In this document: positions 46,319 to 57,880 of the stretch, one piece after another
Position numbering within the stretch: position 1 is the first letter of the stretch
Layout of the letters: every line of letters starts with the position of its first letter
NCBI GenBank assembly: GCA_963691705.1
Contig: OY829539.1
Location: forward strand, 18,894,407-18,958,406
Reading direction: 5' to 3'
Source of the DNA: Viola odorata
Lineage: Eukaryota; Streptophyta; Magnoliopsida; Malpighiales; Violaceae
Length of the DNA stretch: 64,000 nt
The notes under the pieces: generated by a model
Told to the model about the DNA's origin: nothing
Seen by the model: the letters and a program-made list of their open reading frames with translations, nothing else
Databases searched by the model: none
Translations under genes and position numbers: made by a program

Positions 46319-46955
46319 GAGAACTCTGACGTCCAGGATTGACATCTTCGTAGAAAGACTCAGATATTGGCAAACCTTTTCTTTTTCATGTAAATAGGAT
46401 CCCTAAGTTCATCTAGTCTAGCCATTTTTGATGAATTTAGGTAGTTGGCTAGTTTACTACATCTTGTAAACACTTTTAATAAAGTCGTACCTTTCTCGGA
46501 TATTTATTAAATCACCTTCAAATCCATTGTCCATCCGATACCACTTAAAAGACCGTCACAAAAAGGAAATCCCTTCGGGATAAAACACAATCGTTTTACC
46601 CAAAAAACCAAAAAATCAGACAAAACATTCAAAAATAGCCGAGTATTGCCCACTCATAGTCAGATCCTCTCAGCTTATCACAAAAACTCCAAGTTCATAG
46701 CATAGATCGTCATCCCTCCCCTCGGTTGGGTTCACCAGGCATCAGGCTCTGGATCGTCGAAAGCGTAGTGTAAAAAGAGATCTTCCTAGCATGGCGGCAT
46801 TAGTTGCCCTTGCTGATTTGGGGTTTCGTCGATAGCATTTTCGATTGCTTCACAACGTTGGAATGAATAGAGGCTTCCTTCGTATCTTGTCAACAGCTGG
46901 GATATCTCGCCTCTCCGACCGCCTTGAAAATATCAAGTGAAAGGAAGCCGGAAAA
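46319..46955 (+). other. ORF1-gag spacer of element C
   Basis: AT-rich, no domain. Downstream of it, the TTTTTTTTTCCAG tract ending at 47050 resembles a 3' splice site directly before the conserved gag sequence, so gag may be reached by splicing from the leader. Confidence 0.5.
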
Positions 46956-49900
46956 GTGAATGAGCAAACGTGGAGACCTCGGGATTGCACATCACTTGTG
47001 TATCTTCACTTGTACTTACTCTTTTCTGTGTTTTTCCCTTTTTTTTCCAGGTTCACAATAGCTCCTCGGAAGCAAGCTAGCCCGCACAGGCTCCCTTTAA
47101 CTAGACTTCAAAAGCGAAAAATGATTGAACCGGCTAAGACCGATGAAGCACTAACTGCTAGAATCGCCGAGTTAGAGGAGCAAGTTAGGATCAGTACAGA
47201 AAGGGCCGCCAGGGCTGAAAAGGAAAGAGACGAAGCTGTCACCAAGTTCCCACCGGGTTTCGATCCCCCTTCGCTCACCACCGCAGGACCTTCAGTACTC
47301 CCACCACTTTCTGGCCCCGAGGGCCGATGGAAATGGGTTAGCCCCTTCACTACACCCACCCCTTCAAATCCTATAGTTAAGGCAGGTGAAGATATCGCCC
47401 CGTCGCTTCGGCACCTTTCGATCAACCCTGCCGTAGACCCCAGCAAGAGCCAGGCCCACCTAGAGAACCTGTATCTCCCTCCTATTCTTCCGAGCACAGT
47501 TCCCAGACCTGTGGGAACTCAGCCTCTTACTTTCAACCCAGCACAACCTCAGTTCTCATCAAAACCTATGCTACCCTTCGGTTCTAACCCCATCAGGGCT
47601 GAGCAACCGAAAAGTGAACGACTGAATCTACTCGAAGAAAGACTCCGAGCAATTGAAGGGGCTGATCCATTTGACCCTACCGGCCCTACCGGCCCTGCCG
47701 ATATGTGTATGGTCCCCGGGATCGTCATACCTCCGAAGTACAAGATCCCTGACTTCGAAAAGTATACTGGGGTAGAATGCCCAAAGACCCACCTCAGAGT
47801 ATACTGCAACAAGATGGCAGAGATGATCCACAACGAGCCATTGTTGATTCATCTATTCCGAGAAAGCTTGACCAAGCACGCCCTAACATGGTATATGTGC
47901 CTGGACAGAGCCAGGATTAGGACATGGAGAGACCTGTCCGATGCCTTCTATAGACAATATAAGTTCAACATGGAGGTAGCACCCGACCACGCTGATCTGT
48001 AAAATCTGGAAAAGAAAGTCGGCGAGTCCGTGAAGACCTATGCTCAGAGATGGAGAGAGTTGGCTTCTAGAATCTCCCCACCCTTAAGCGACAAGGAACT
48101 CTTGTCGATCTTCTTGCACACCTTCAAAGCTCCCTACTACACCTACATGATCTCAAACCCTTCAAACAGCTTCTTCGACATGGTCCTAATTGCCGAAAGA
48201 GTCGAGCAAGGGATTAAATATGGACGAATCATACCTCCGGCGTCAGAGTCTGCGCCCAAGAAAGCATCAGTAGTGAAAAGGGACGTCGGATTTGTCGCTC
48301 CCCAAGCTAATCATGGGCAGCCGTTTCCACCACCTCCACCTTATTTGTCGCCATCGCCCTACCCTTTACCATCACTATACCAACCCACCTACTTTCCTTT
48401 CACTTCGCCGCCCATTGCTAATAGCGCACCTCAAAATCCTGCACATGTCTCACCACCTCCAGCACAAACATTACAACCCATGCAACCCAAGCCATATCAC
48501 CCACCAAAAGACCCGAGTAACCAAAACACGACAAACAATCGGTGGAACCGAGAGCCTTTGCCCCCTCTCCCTCTTCCTGCGGGAGAAATCTACAAATATC
48601 TCTTGGCAGCCGGACAGATCGTACCAGTTCCAGCTCAGCCTCAATTGCCTCCTTACTCGAAATGGTATGATCCCAACGCAAGATGCGAATATCACGCCGG
48701 AGCCCCGGGTCACACTCTGGAAAATTGTTTCGCATTCAAAGCTAAAGTCCATCACTTGATCAAAAGTGGATGGGTATCTTTCGAAGGGTTAGCAAAAGGA
48801 CCCAATACCGCCACCAACCCTCTCCCTAATCATTCCCAAGGAAAGGGAGGGGTGAACGCCATCTCGGCAGGGGAAAGCAATGACCTCCTTTCTTCAGCAT
48901 CAAGCTGGCCCCAAGAACAGCTGTTCCAGGCCTTAGCTCGAGGAGGATATATGCCATACTCGGAGATCAATCCAAGTCACTGCACGTATTGCAAGGGAAG
49001 CGACGGTCATAGGATCCAAGGTTGCGAGTTGTTCGCAGGAAAAGTGAGACAACTCTCGAGTCTCGGAGTAATACAAACCCAGAAAGTGACCTACGGGGAA
49101 GGATCCATTAGCGCCATTGGGGAAGGATTTCCTATCCTACATAACGCCAAGGGAACCCCACTCCCAATCATCCAAAAGAAAGGATCAACTTTGTTAGGCA
49201 AACGGTTCTCCAAACACCGCGACGAGGGCGACCGCGAGATTGATACCTTGGGCCAGCCTTCTGGGAAGTTCGATTACCTCATCAGGTATTCGGTACCATG
49301 CTCCCATGCTAGCACCTAACCCAACAAGAACGAATCTCATCCCGAGGTTTAGCAAGGGGTCCTGATGTGACAACCGGTCCTCTACCGCACCATCATCTGG
49401 GGATGAGCGACATTGCTTCCGTGGGAATCAACGTTTCTCACCCTTCGATAGAGGAAACACCCAACGAAGAACTGTTCTTCGCATTAGCTAACAACGCATA
49501 TCTTCCATTCCTGGGGAATAGTCAGGCCCAATGCCTATTCTGCCAAGGGGAAAGCAAGCACGAAATCCAGGATTGCGGACTTTTTCGGCAGAAAGTCAAG
49601 CAACTCACCACATTCGGGATCATTCAAACAGAAGGGGAGACCCGAGGAACAATCAACGCCATCGAGGTCAATCCTCCAGCACCGTATTCCTTAGAATACG
49701 TGGCCCAAACAGGGGATGCAGCCACGACCCCATGCAAAGTAGTATTCACATTAGCTGTGAATACCCCTAGCCCAGACTTGCACGCAGTCCCATTCAACTA
49801 CGGATACACGGTGGTCACCACCCCTCCTGCAGTCACACCAATAGGGCTCGCTATCGGCAAAACCTCTCATATCGGGGGTATGACCCGCACCGGAAGATGT

Positions 49901-51186
49901 TACATCTCGGAGGAAGTAGAGAAGCAACGACAAGCCAAAGGGAAAAACCCTGTGATCCGCGAAGAGACGATAGAGGAGACGCAAGGTTTGAGCAAACCTG
50001 TAGCCGAGGACGAGATAGCCGAGTTCCTCAAGATCATGAAACAGAGCGAGTTCAGCATCATTGAACAACTAAAGAAAACCCCAGCTCGCATCTCCATCAT
50101 GGAGCTGATCCTTACTTCAGAGCCTCATCGCCAAGCTCTCTTAAAGGTCCTGAAGCAAGCCTTCATGACTAAGGATATCACTACAGAAGGGGTGGAAAAC
50201 CTTGTCGGAAGGATCCAGACCCTAAGCAGCATTTCCTTCTCTAAAGGAGAGATCGACCCCTCGGGAAGAGATCACAACAAGGCCCTATACATCACAGTAG
50301 AATGTAAGGGACACGTCATAGCAAAAGCCCTAATCGACAATGGATCCGCGCTGAATGTCATGCCCAGGCATGTCCTTGAACAACTACCGGTCGATTTCTC
50401 TCACATGAAACCTAGCGGAATGATGGCTAGGGCTTTCGATGGCACTACTCGAGAGATCATCGGGAACTTTGAATTAGACATGGTCATCGGGCCCCACACT
50501 TTCGCCTTGACATTCCAGATCATGAAAATCCAACCCGCTTATAGCATGCTTCTAGGACGACCTTGGATCCATTCAGCAGGAGTCGTCCCCTCTTCCTTGC
50601 ATCAGTGCCTCAAATACGTCAAGGATAATGCCCTCATCACGATAAAAGCAGAAGAAGCCTTAATCTTGGCCAAGCATGCATTTGTGCCTTACATCGAAAC
50701 TGCTGAAACCTTGGAGAGTTCTTTCCAAGCCTTCGAAATCGTCAACGCGGATCTGATCAAGGAAGGATCCCCCGTTTGCGAAGCCTCAAAATCTGAGATA
50801 GCCAAAACCACTACTAAGTTGATGCCAGAGGGAAGCTTCCAACTGGGAAAATGACTCAGCACCGAGTTACAAGGATCAAAAAGCTGGGCACCTCCGAAGA
50901 GCTTCGGAGACCGTTTTGGGTTAGGGTACCAACCCAGCAAGGCAGATTTTGCCAGAATTACCCAAGAAAAGAAAGAAAAGCAGCTGGCTAAGCTATTTGG
51001 ACGTTCTGCCACAGAGGGCCAGATACCAATCCCCCATATCAGAACCACGTTCCCCTTCGCAGCCGGAACCATCAATGAAAGTCCGATCAGGGTATCGCAC
51101 CTCCGCATCTGCACTCTAGGAGAAGAAGAATCGTCCCCTAGTTCAGTCATTTTCGTTAAGAAGTTAGGGGAGTTTGTGTGCAACTA
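46956..51186 (+). pseudogene. Element C gag-protease
   Basis: Open from 46956, but conserved sequence starts near 47051. A coil-like stretch (ARIAELEEQVRISTERAARAE) is followed by a Pro-rich part and the gag core (KIPDFEKYTGVECPKTHLRVY, LTWYMCLDRARIRTWRDL). TAA at 48000 is the only stop up to 49319. Three zinc knuckles follow: CX2HX5HX4C at 48684, and CX2CX5HX4C at 48981 and 49532. A frame shift near 49300 leads into 49367-50854, with the protease motif LIDNGSALN (D at 50336, then N, G) and YSMLLGRPWIH. After TGA at 50852 the frame continues (DRFGLGYQPS) to 51186. Gag packages element RNA and protease matures the polyprotein. The lesions are few, so C was coding until fairly recently. Confidence 0.87.
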
Positions 51187-51216
51187 GACCATCACCATGC
51201 TTCCGGATGTCTCTCC

Positions 51217-51362
51217 GTAATTACTCCTTTTAGAAAACTATCTGCTTGCACATTTTCTCACGAAAATATTTTTGTAGGAACTCACGTTCCCCTTTTGTTA
51301 AAAATCAAATATGTATGCAATTTTCATTTTACGCATCTCTTCTTTTCGCATTTTAATTTCAG
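51217..51362 (+). other. Candidate intron between protease and pol, element C
   Basis: A T-rich 146-nt stretch begins with GTAATT and ends with TTTTAATTTCAG, directly before GATGAATGTTAAACC, where coding resumes. Ogre elements are known to have an intron at this position. The acceptor is convincing; the donor is my best guess. Confidence 0.55.
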
Positions 51363-52264
51363 GATGAATGTTAAACCGGATTGTCTTGATAAAACCTATA
51401 TCTTTACTAGCGAAGAAATCATCGCTACGACCGAAGACAAAGCCGAAATCTCCGGTGAATTGGCCCGTTTACTAGAAAGCTCAGAAAAGGAAATAACCCC
51501 TCATCGGGAGGAATTGGACGAAGTAAATTTGGGGGCAAGCAATGAGAGTCAGAAGTTGGTCAAGATCGGAACTACCTTGGATACGACTCAGAGGGAAAGT
51601 TTGATCTACTTCCTCAAAGACTACTCGGACGTATTCGCATGGTCGTACGCCGATATGCCAGGTCTTGATCCCGGGATAGGTGAGCATCGCATCCCATTGA
51701 AACCTGAGTTTAAACCTGTCAAACAAAAGCTTGAAGAAAATCATCAAAAAAATGGTAGTCACTCACAAAGACTGGCATGACATGCTTCCCTTCGCACTGC
51801 ATGCTTACCGGATAACAACCCGTACGTCTACAGGGGCAACTCCTTACTCATTAGTTTACAGCATGGAAGCCGTAATTCCCCTCGAGGTAGAAATCCCTTC
51901 TCTTAGAATCCTGGCAGAGTCTGAAGTAGAAGAGTCAGATTGGGCAAGAGTGAGGTACGAGCAGCTGAACCTCTTTCCCGAAAAGCGTTTGGCCGCTATC
52001 TGCCATGCACAATTATATCAGCAAAGAATGGCAAACGCTTATAACAAGAAAGTGCGGCCTCACAAGTTCGAGGCTAGGGATTTAGTGCTGAAGAAGATTC
52101 TCCCTCATTAGGAGGCTAGTCAAGAAAAATGGGCCCCAAGGTACGAGGGGCCGTATCTGGTCAAAAGTGCATTCTTAGGGGGTGCCCTAATGCTAACCAA
52201 CATGGATGGAGACAATCTCCTAAGACCGGTAAACACCGATGTAGTCAAGATATACTTCGCCTGA
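51363..52264 (+). pseudogene. Element C pol remnant: region before RT joined to the integrase C-terminus
   Basis: 51364 to about 51730 encodes the region before RT (ESLIYFLKDYSDVFAWSYADMPG, then LKPEFKPVKQK). At about 51725-51735 the sequence jumps, in another frame, to the integrase C-terminal region (LKKIIKKMVVTHKDWHDMLP, LHAYRITTRTSTGATPYSLVY), ending after TAG at 52109 with WAPRYEGPYLVK and a terminal TGA at 52262. The RT palm (including YXDD), RNase H, HHCC finger and catalytic core are all absent. A long deletion with an out-of-frame junction explains this. Replication would need enzymes in trans. Confidence 0.88.
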
Positions 52265-53825
52265 AGCATCACGAATTGAGCGTTCGGCCAGACCAAGGAC
52301 ATAGGGTTTTATCATGACAATCTATCACAAACATTTGTCCTCAAATGAATAAAACAAGTTTTTTTTAGGAGATGCTTATTGCTTTAAAATTTGTTGTCCC
52401 CTTTTTCTTAAAACTTGTGAGATGACAAAAGGAGGCATGACATAGATGGCTCCCTAGGAGTAGCTCGGGATGTAAGACGCGTCACTTAGACTAACGCCAC
52501 TAATCAATCTTAAGTTTTGCAGGGATGTAAGGTTTCACGCCTCAGCTCGTCATCACGATAGAACCAGGGAGCTCCCCTCGTGGCAGTTCCCGAATTGCCG
52601 CAGCAGGCCACCTTCAAGAGCGAATCAGGAAAGATTTTAAGCCAAACTATCACCATCTAAAGCAAAATTTCTTTTCCTCGCAGTGCTACCAGCACAACCG
52701 GCATCGCAAAGAACCAGTCTCAAAGGACTAAATGCTGGACCAAAGTCACAAAGCCCATCCTACGCCGGCTGAGCTGTTGGAACATTAGCAACATCGGCTC
52801 CCATCTCCGTTCACCTATTCGGAGGAGCTCATCACCAAAATTCCATGGTCGCCCTGCACACCTTTGCAGGCAGAACCCCTGGAAAAAGAACGACAAAAAG
52901 CTGTCCTCCTAGGACCACCATCAAGATACTTAATGCGGTCTTGTTCAAGAAGTTTCCCAACATCCGCACCATGATCAACACGGTGAAGATCAACCCGTTA
53001 GTTGAGGGACAGCCAGGCTGCAAGCATCACCCAAGCCGAAGCAGGAGCTATGGCAAAGCATCTAAAAGCAAAGCCATCATCAACCAATATCCGATGCCAG
53101 TCACGCTGCAGTGACCCACGGATGGCCCGTCTAAAAGGGAGAGCTTAAAACTTATCAATCACATTACTTTTGCTAAACAAGTTATCTTGCATTTACTTCT
53201 CATTAGTTCTCGCCATATCTTTTTCAGGGACCGGGTCACCCCCATTCGTTGCCTGCAGAAGAACGGTAAGCATATGCCCTTGCAGCCCCGCTGCACATCA
53301 CGGGGACAGAGGGTTTTCCCCTTTATCCCCGAGCAATCACGAAGCCAATCAGCGAAGGTCCAACAGGACCGGCAAGCAAATAAACCAAATGCGGATCTCG
53401 TCCTCGCTACGGCTAGGATCGGCAGTTCCCGCAAAACAGCTGAAAAATAAACCAATCAAAGCAAAGCGTCCCAGAACTGGGACCACGTCGTAGACACCCT
53501 CGAAAGGCCGGGCTGAAGGAAGGGAGAATCCCTGAACTTATCTCATTTTCATTTTCAGATTAATTTCCCTTTCTACTCTATTGTCCCCTCAGCATCTCAT
53601 AGGGACTTGAAGCATCTCACTGTCATCCGCATGGAGCTGGTGGAAGACGCCCTTGAAGCCCCGCTGCACATCTTAGGGGAGTCCTTCTTTCTTTCCCCTT
53701 TATTTAAATTTGTTTTCATTCCTGCTCGCTTTGTTAGCTTTAAATCGAGTACGGTCGTCTGGCCCACTGGGGGCAACCTTAGGTTCTCGTTAGACCCTTG
53801 CAAATAAGTTGTCCCCCACATCCTA
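52265..53825 (+). other. Non-coding region after pol, element C
   Basis: No domain recognised. Several exon-like pieces end in pyrimidine-rich AG motifs (for example CATATCTTTTTCAGG near 53228), and the text around 53140-53230 parallels 30540-30625 of B. Short open frames (52845-53114; 53159-53493) look accidental. Confidence 0.5.
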
Positions 53826-53945
53826 GCAATCAAACTATCAATCAATCAAACCATCAATCAATCAAACTATCAATCGATCAAACCATCAATCAATCAAACT
53901 ATCAATCAATCAAACAATCAATCAAAAATCAAAACTCAATCAAAA
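53826..53945 (+). repeat. ATCA-type microsatellite in element C
   Basis: Runs of AATCAATCAAAC(T/C)ATC with few interruptions. Confidence 0.9.
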
Positions 53946-54593
53946 TCCCTTTTTAGCCCGGCTAAAACAAAAGCATACTACTCCCATAAGCATTTTCATG
54001 CATTGCATAGGTCGGGAATGCCCAATCCCTCTGTTAAATCAAGCATCCATCTAAATTACATGCCATGCATGATATTACTTGTTTGCTCTTATATCCGCGG
54101 TTTGCTCCGACGTAAGCAGTCATAGACAAATCCCGGTAAGCATTTTCGAGCCATCGCGCCTTATCCTTCATGAGTGTAAGAGCCTGACTAGGTACTAGTT
54201 GAGTTCGCAAAATATCCAGGGTACATGCGCAATTAGACATGGGATAGCTATAAAATGACATGAGACTTTTACGATCTTCTTCATTTTTTCATTTTCTTCC
54301 CTCTTTCCACCATATGCCATCAGTCCTACCAAAACCTTCACTATCACTCATACCCCGGGAGCCAAGGAGCAGTCTCAGCTAAGACTGCCAGCCGGAAATG
54401 AAAGCACGCCAAGTTCATGCTCACGACGAAGGAGACAGAAGGTTGCTGAAAGATCGCTAGGAGCCATCACCGAAGAAAGACCAAAACCACAAAGAGGAAA
54501 GTCGTGGCTTTAAGCCTAAACGGGAAGAGATCAAGACAAAGGCTGTGCTTGCCCTATTCTTTTGCATTTCAAATCAAATCAAAAAGGGGGGGA
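53946..54593 (+). other. Non-coding region of element C with the first block shared with B
   Basis: 54060-54262 matches 31230-31440 of B. No coding gene. Confidence 0.6.
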
Positions 54594-54712
54594 ATAGAGA
54601 AAAAGAAAAGAGAGAAAAAAAAAGAAAAAAAAAAAGAAAAAAAAAAAGAGAGGAAAAAAAGAAGAAAAGAAAAGAGAGAGGGGAAAAGGGAAAAGAAAAG
54701 AAAAGAGAGAAA
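54594..54712 (+). repeat. A/G-rich simple-sequence tract in element C
   Basis: Uninterrupted gaaaa/gagag sequence at the same relative place as 31775-31885 in B. Confidence 0.88.
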
Positions 54713-54779
54713 TGCTCAGAGACGTTCGAAGAATACAAACAATCGAAGAGCCGAAGCAAGCACAACCCGGGGACAACTC

Positions 54780-55050
54780 AATTCGAGAAATCCTGAAGAA
54801 AACATTCCCCAGTAAAGACTCGAGAAAAAGGGCCCAAAGCCAACTCGAGAAATCTCAAAGCAAGCATCCCTAGTAAGGACACGAGGAGAAAAGGGCCCAA
54901 GGCCAACTCAAGTAGTGAGTCGCAAAAAGAACAACGATGACACTCCCCAGTAAAGACTCGAGTAAAGGGCCCTTGGCCGAACGGAAAGCACCCCCTCAGC
55001 AAGGATCGCAGAGCTCACGCACTCTGTCCAGAAAGCATCCCCAGCAAAAA
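54780..55050 (+). repeat. Degenerate tandem repeats in element C (AGTAAAGACTCGAG / GGGCCC words)
   Basis: About four to five units of 55-65 bp with CCCCAGTAAAGACTCGAG, AAAGGGCCCAA and CCAACTC. They are related to 31886-32370 of B. Confidence 0.75.
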
Positions 55051-55474
55051 GTGAAAGGACTCGCGCACCTCGCCCTCATCAGGGCCAATCAACAAAGCAT
55101 CATTCATAAAAAACCTTCCAGCAAAGCAATCTTTTCCAAAACAAACTCCTTTCCGGACGTTTCATGTCCTTTCATTCTTTTCCGTAAAAGTCCTATCGAT
55201 TATTAGAATGCCCATGCATGTGCATCTTCATTTGAAGTCTATTCACTTGCATTGACATTGCGAATTGAAAATTATGTATCATGTTTAGTTGCATCTTTTT
55301 TAGGTAAAAACACGTAGCCTTGTTTCAGAGCGTGAGTGTAAACACTAATATCAGGTGAGGACTGCTTACGGCTACAAATCGTGGGAAAGTCTTATCCTTG
55401 GGGTCGTTACCTCCTGAGCAGGATGCAGGCGTATTCTAGGTTCGTATCAAGGTCGCTAGCAACATTAGCATTTT
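55051..55474 (+). other. Non-coding region of element C with the second block shared with B
   Basis: 55203-55437 matches 32485-32720 of B. No coding signal. Confidence 0.6.
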
Positions 55475-57775
55475 TCTCCTCCCAGAGTGACATCATATGC
55501 ATTTCCTCCTCCCAGAGTGACATCACTTACATAATTCGTCATTTCTGCATAACGCATTCCTTCCTTCCAGAGTGATAGCATCTACGTTTCGTCCTCCTAA
55601 AGTGACGATTAGTTTATTTCTGCACCTCGCGTCTTCTCCTACGGGATTAAACGTCGAGCATATTTCCTCCTCCCAGAGTGACGTCTAGCATTTTTCTCCT
55701 CCCAGAGTGACATCATTAGCATTTTTCTCCTCCCAGAGTGACCTTAGTGTAGTTTCCGCATTTCACGTCTTCTCCTACGGGAATTGAAGTTGTTTACATT
55801 TCTGTACTGTATTTCCTCCTCCCAGAGTGACATCATGCATTTTTTTCCTCCCAGAGTGACCTTAGCTTAATTTCCCCATTTCACGTCTTCTCCTACGGGA
55901 ATTGACGTTGTTTACATTTCTCATGCATTTTCTCCTCCCAGAGTGACATCCATTACATAATTCTACATTTCTGCATAATTATTTCCTCCTCCTAGAGTGA
56001 CATCATTAGGACAAATCATTCGTACTTCTGCGAATCCCGCATTATCCTCGTGAAACAACGTCAGTCACATGTCAAGCCATTATCCCCCTAGTGGAGCCGT
56101 CATTTACATTTTCGTAAAATTACCTTCGATTCCTGTCAAAGTAGTTATCATTTCATTTTCTGCAAATTATGTTTCTCTCGATATCCGAATAGATCTAAGT
56201 TTATATCTTTGCAGGACATCCGATCGAATCTGTCTCCTCCCAGAGTGACGACGTCAACAAAACTATCTCCTCCCAGAGTGACAGCAAACCAACTACCTCC
56301 TCCCAGAGTGACATCTTCAATATACCTCCTCCCAGAGTGACATCAACGATTACCTCCTCCCAGAGTGACATCAACGATTACCTCCTCCCAGAGTGACATC
56401 AACAAAACTATCTCCTCCTAGAGTGACAACAATTCTTCTCCTCCCAGAGTGACATCAACAAAACTATCTCCTCCCAGAGTGACAGCAATTCTTCTCCTCC
56501 CAGAGTGACATCAACGAACCTATCTCCTCCTAGAGTGACATCAACCAAATACCTCATCCCAGAGTGACATCAACAAACCTATCCCCTCCCAGAGTGACAG
56601 CAACCAACTACCTCCTCCCAGAGTGACATCGACGAACCTACCTCCTCCTAGAGTGACATCAACGATTACCTCCTCCCAGAGTGACGTCAACCAACTATCT
56701 CCTCCCAGAGTGACATCGACGAACCTACTTCCTCCCAGAGTGACATCAACTGATTACCTCCTCCTAGAGTGACATCAAAAGCATACGCCCTCCCAGAGTG
56801 ACATCAACCAACTATCTCCTCCCAGAGTGATATCCACGAACAACATCATCAATTTTGTAAACATTTTTTAATCCTTAGTGATAGCATTAATTTCCTCATC
56901 ACCAAATAACACCATCAAAAGCATATCTCCTCACAGAGTGACATCAACCTACCTCCTCCTAGAGTGACATCTACAATATACCTCCTCCTAGAGTGACGTT
57001 CAACAACTACCTCCTCCCAGAGTGACATCCACAAACTTACCTCCTCCCAGAGTGACATCCACGAATAACATTGTCAAAACTATCTCCTTCTAGAGTGACA
57101 TCAACGAATAACGTCATCAAAATTATGCCTCCTCCCAGAGTGACATCTACGATAATACCTCCTCCCAGAGTGACATCTACGACGTACCTCCTCCCAGAGT
57201 GACATCAACAAGCCTATCTCCTCCTAGAGCAACATCTACCGCAATATCTCCTCCCAGAGTGACATATACAACAATATCTCCTCCCAGAGTGACATCTACG
57301 ATATATCTCCTCCCAGAGTGACATCTACGACATATCTCCTCCTAGAGTGACATCTACGACATATCTCCTCCTAGAGTGACATCTACGACATATCTGATCC
57401 CCGAGTGACATCGACGAACCTACCTCCTCCCAGAGTTACAGCAACAACCTGCCTCCTCCCAGAGTGACATCAACGAACAATATCGGCAAACTACCTCCTC
57501 CCAGAGTGATAACAACAACCTGCCTCCTCCTAGAGTGACATCAACGAACAACATCGGCAAACTACCTCCTCCTAGAGTGACATCAACGAACAACATCGGC
57601 AAACTACCTCCTCCCAGAGTGATAACAACAACCTGCCTCCTCCCAGAGTGACATCAACGAACAACATTGACAAACTACCTCCTCCCAGAGTGACATCAAC
57701 GAACAACATCGACAAACTACCTCCTCCCAGAGTGACAACAGCAACTTACCTCCTCCCAGAGCGACATCATCACTG
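55475..57775 (+). repeat. Large tandem array in the C 3' region (CTCCTCCCAGAGTGACATC)
   Basis: Roughly 75 units share a 19-nt core, with variable spacers of 6-40 nt (often AACGAAC.ACATCGGCAAACTAC). The core is conserved to one or two changes. To the left (55475-56060) the units are sparser and mixed with ATTTTCTCCTACGGGA-type words; to the right they are dense. It is a family-specific 3' array, not a CRISPR: it lies inside an LTR element and its spacers resemble each other. Confidence 0.93.
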
Positions 57776-57832
57776 TAAGCTTGAGGTAAGACCCGCGGTG
57801 TCTCTAAAATTCGGATATATAGGGGCAACTGT

Positions 57833-57870
57833 CTTTACTGCTTATCAAATACTTCGATAAGACAGTAAAG
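57833..57870 (+). other. Hairpin abutting the polypurine tract, element C
   Basis: CTTTACTG-CTTATC, a 9-nt loop, then GATAAG-A-CAGTAAAG. Both stem parts are perfect. GGGGCAACTGT lies at 57822-57832 and again at 57873-57883. Confidence 0.85.
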
Positions 57871-57876
57871 AGGGGG
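57867..57876 (+). promoter_or_regulatory. Polypurine tract, element C
   Basis: AAAGAGGGGG, then CAAC and the TGTTG start of the 3' LTR. Confidence 0.85.
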
Positions 57877-57880
57877 CAAC

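Noticed and set aside
55475..57775. CRISPR-like array of short repeats and spacers
   Set aside because: Plant context inside an LTR element, irregular spacer lengths, spacers that resemble one another, and no cas genes.
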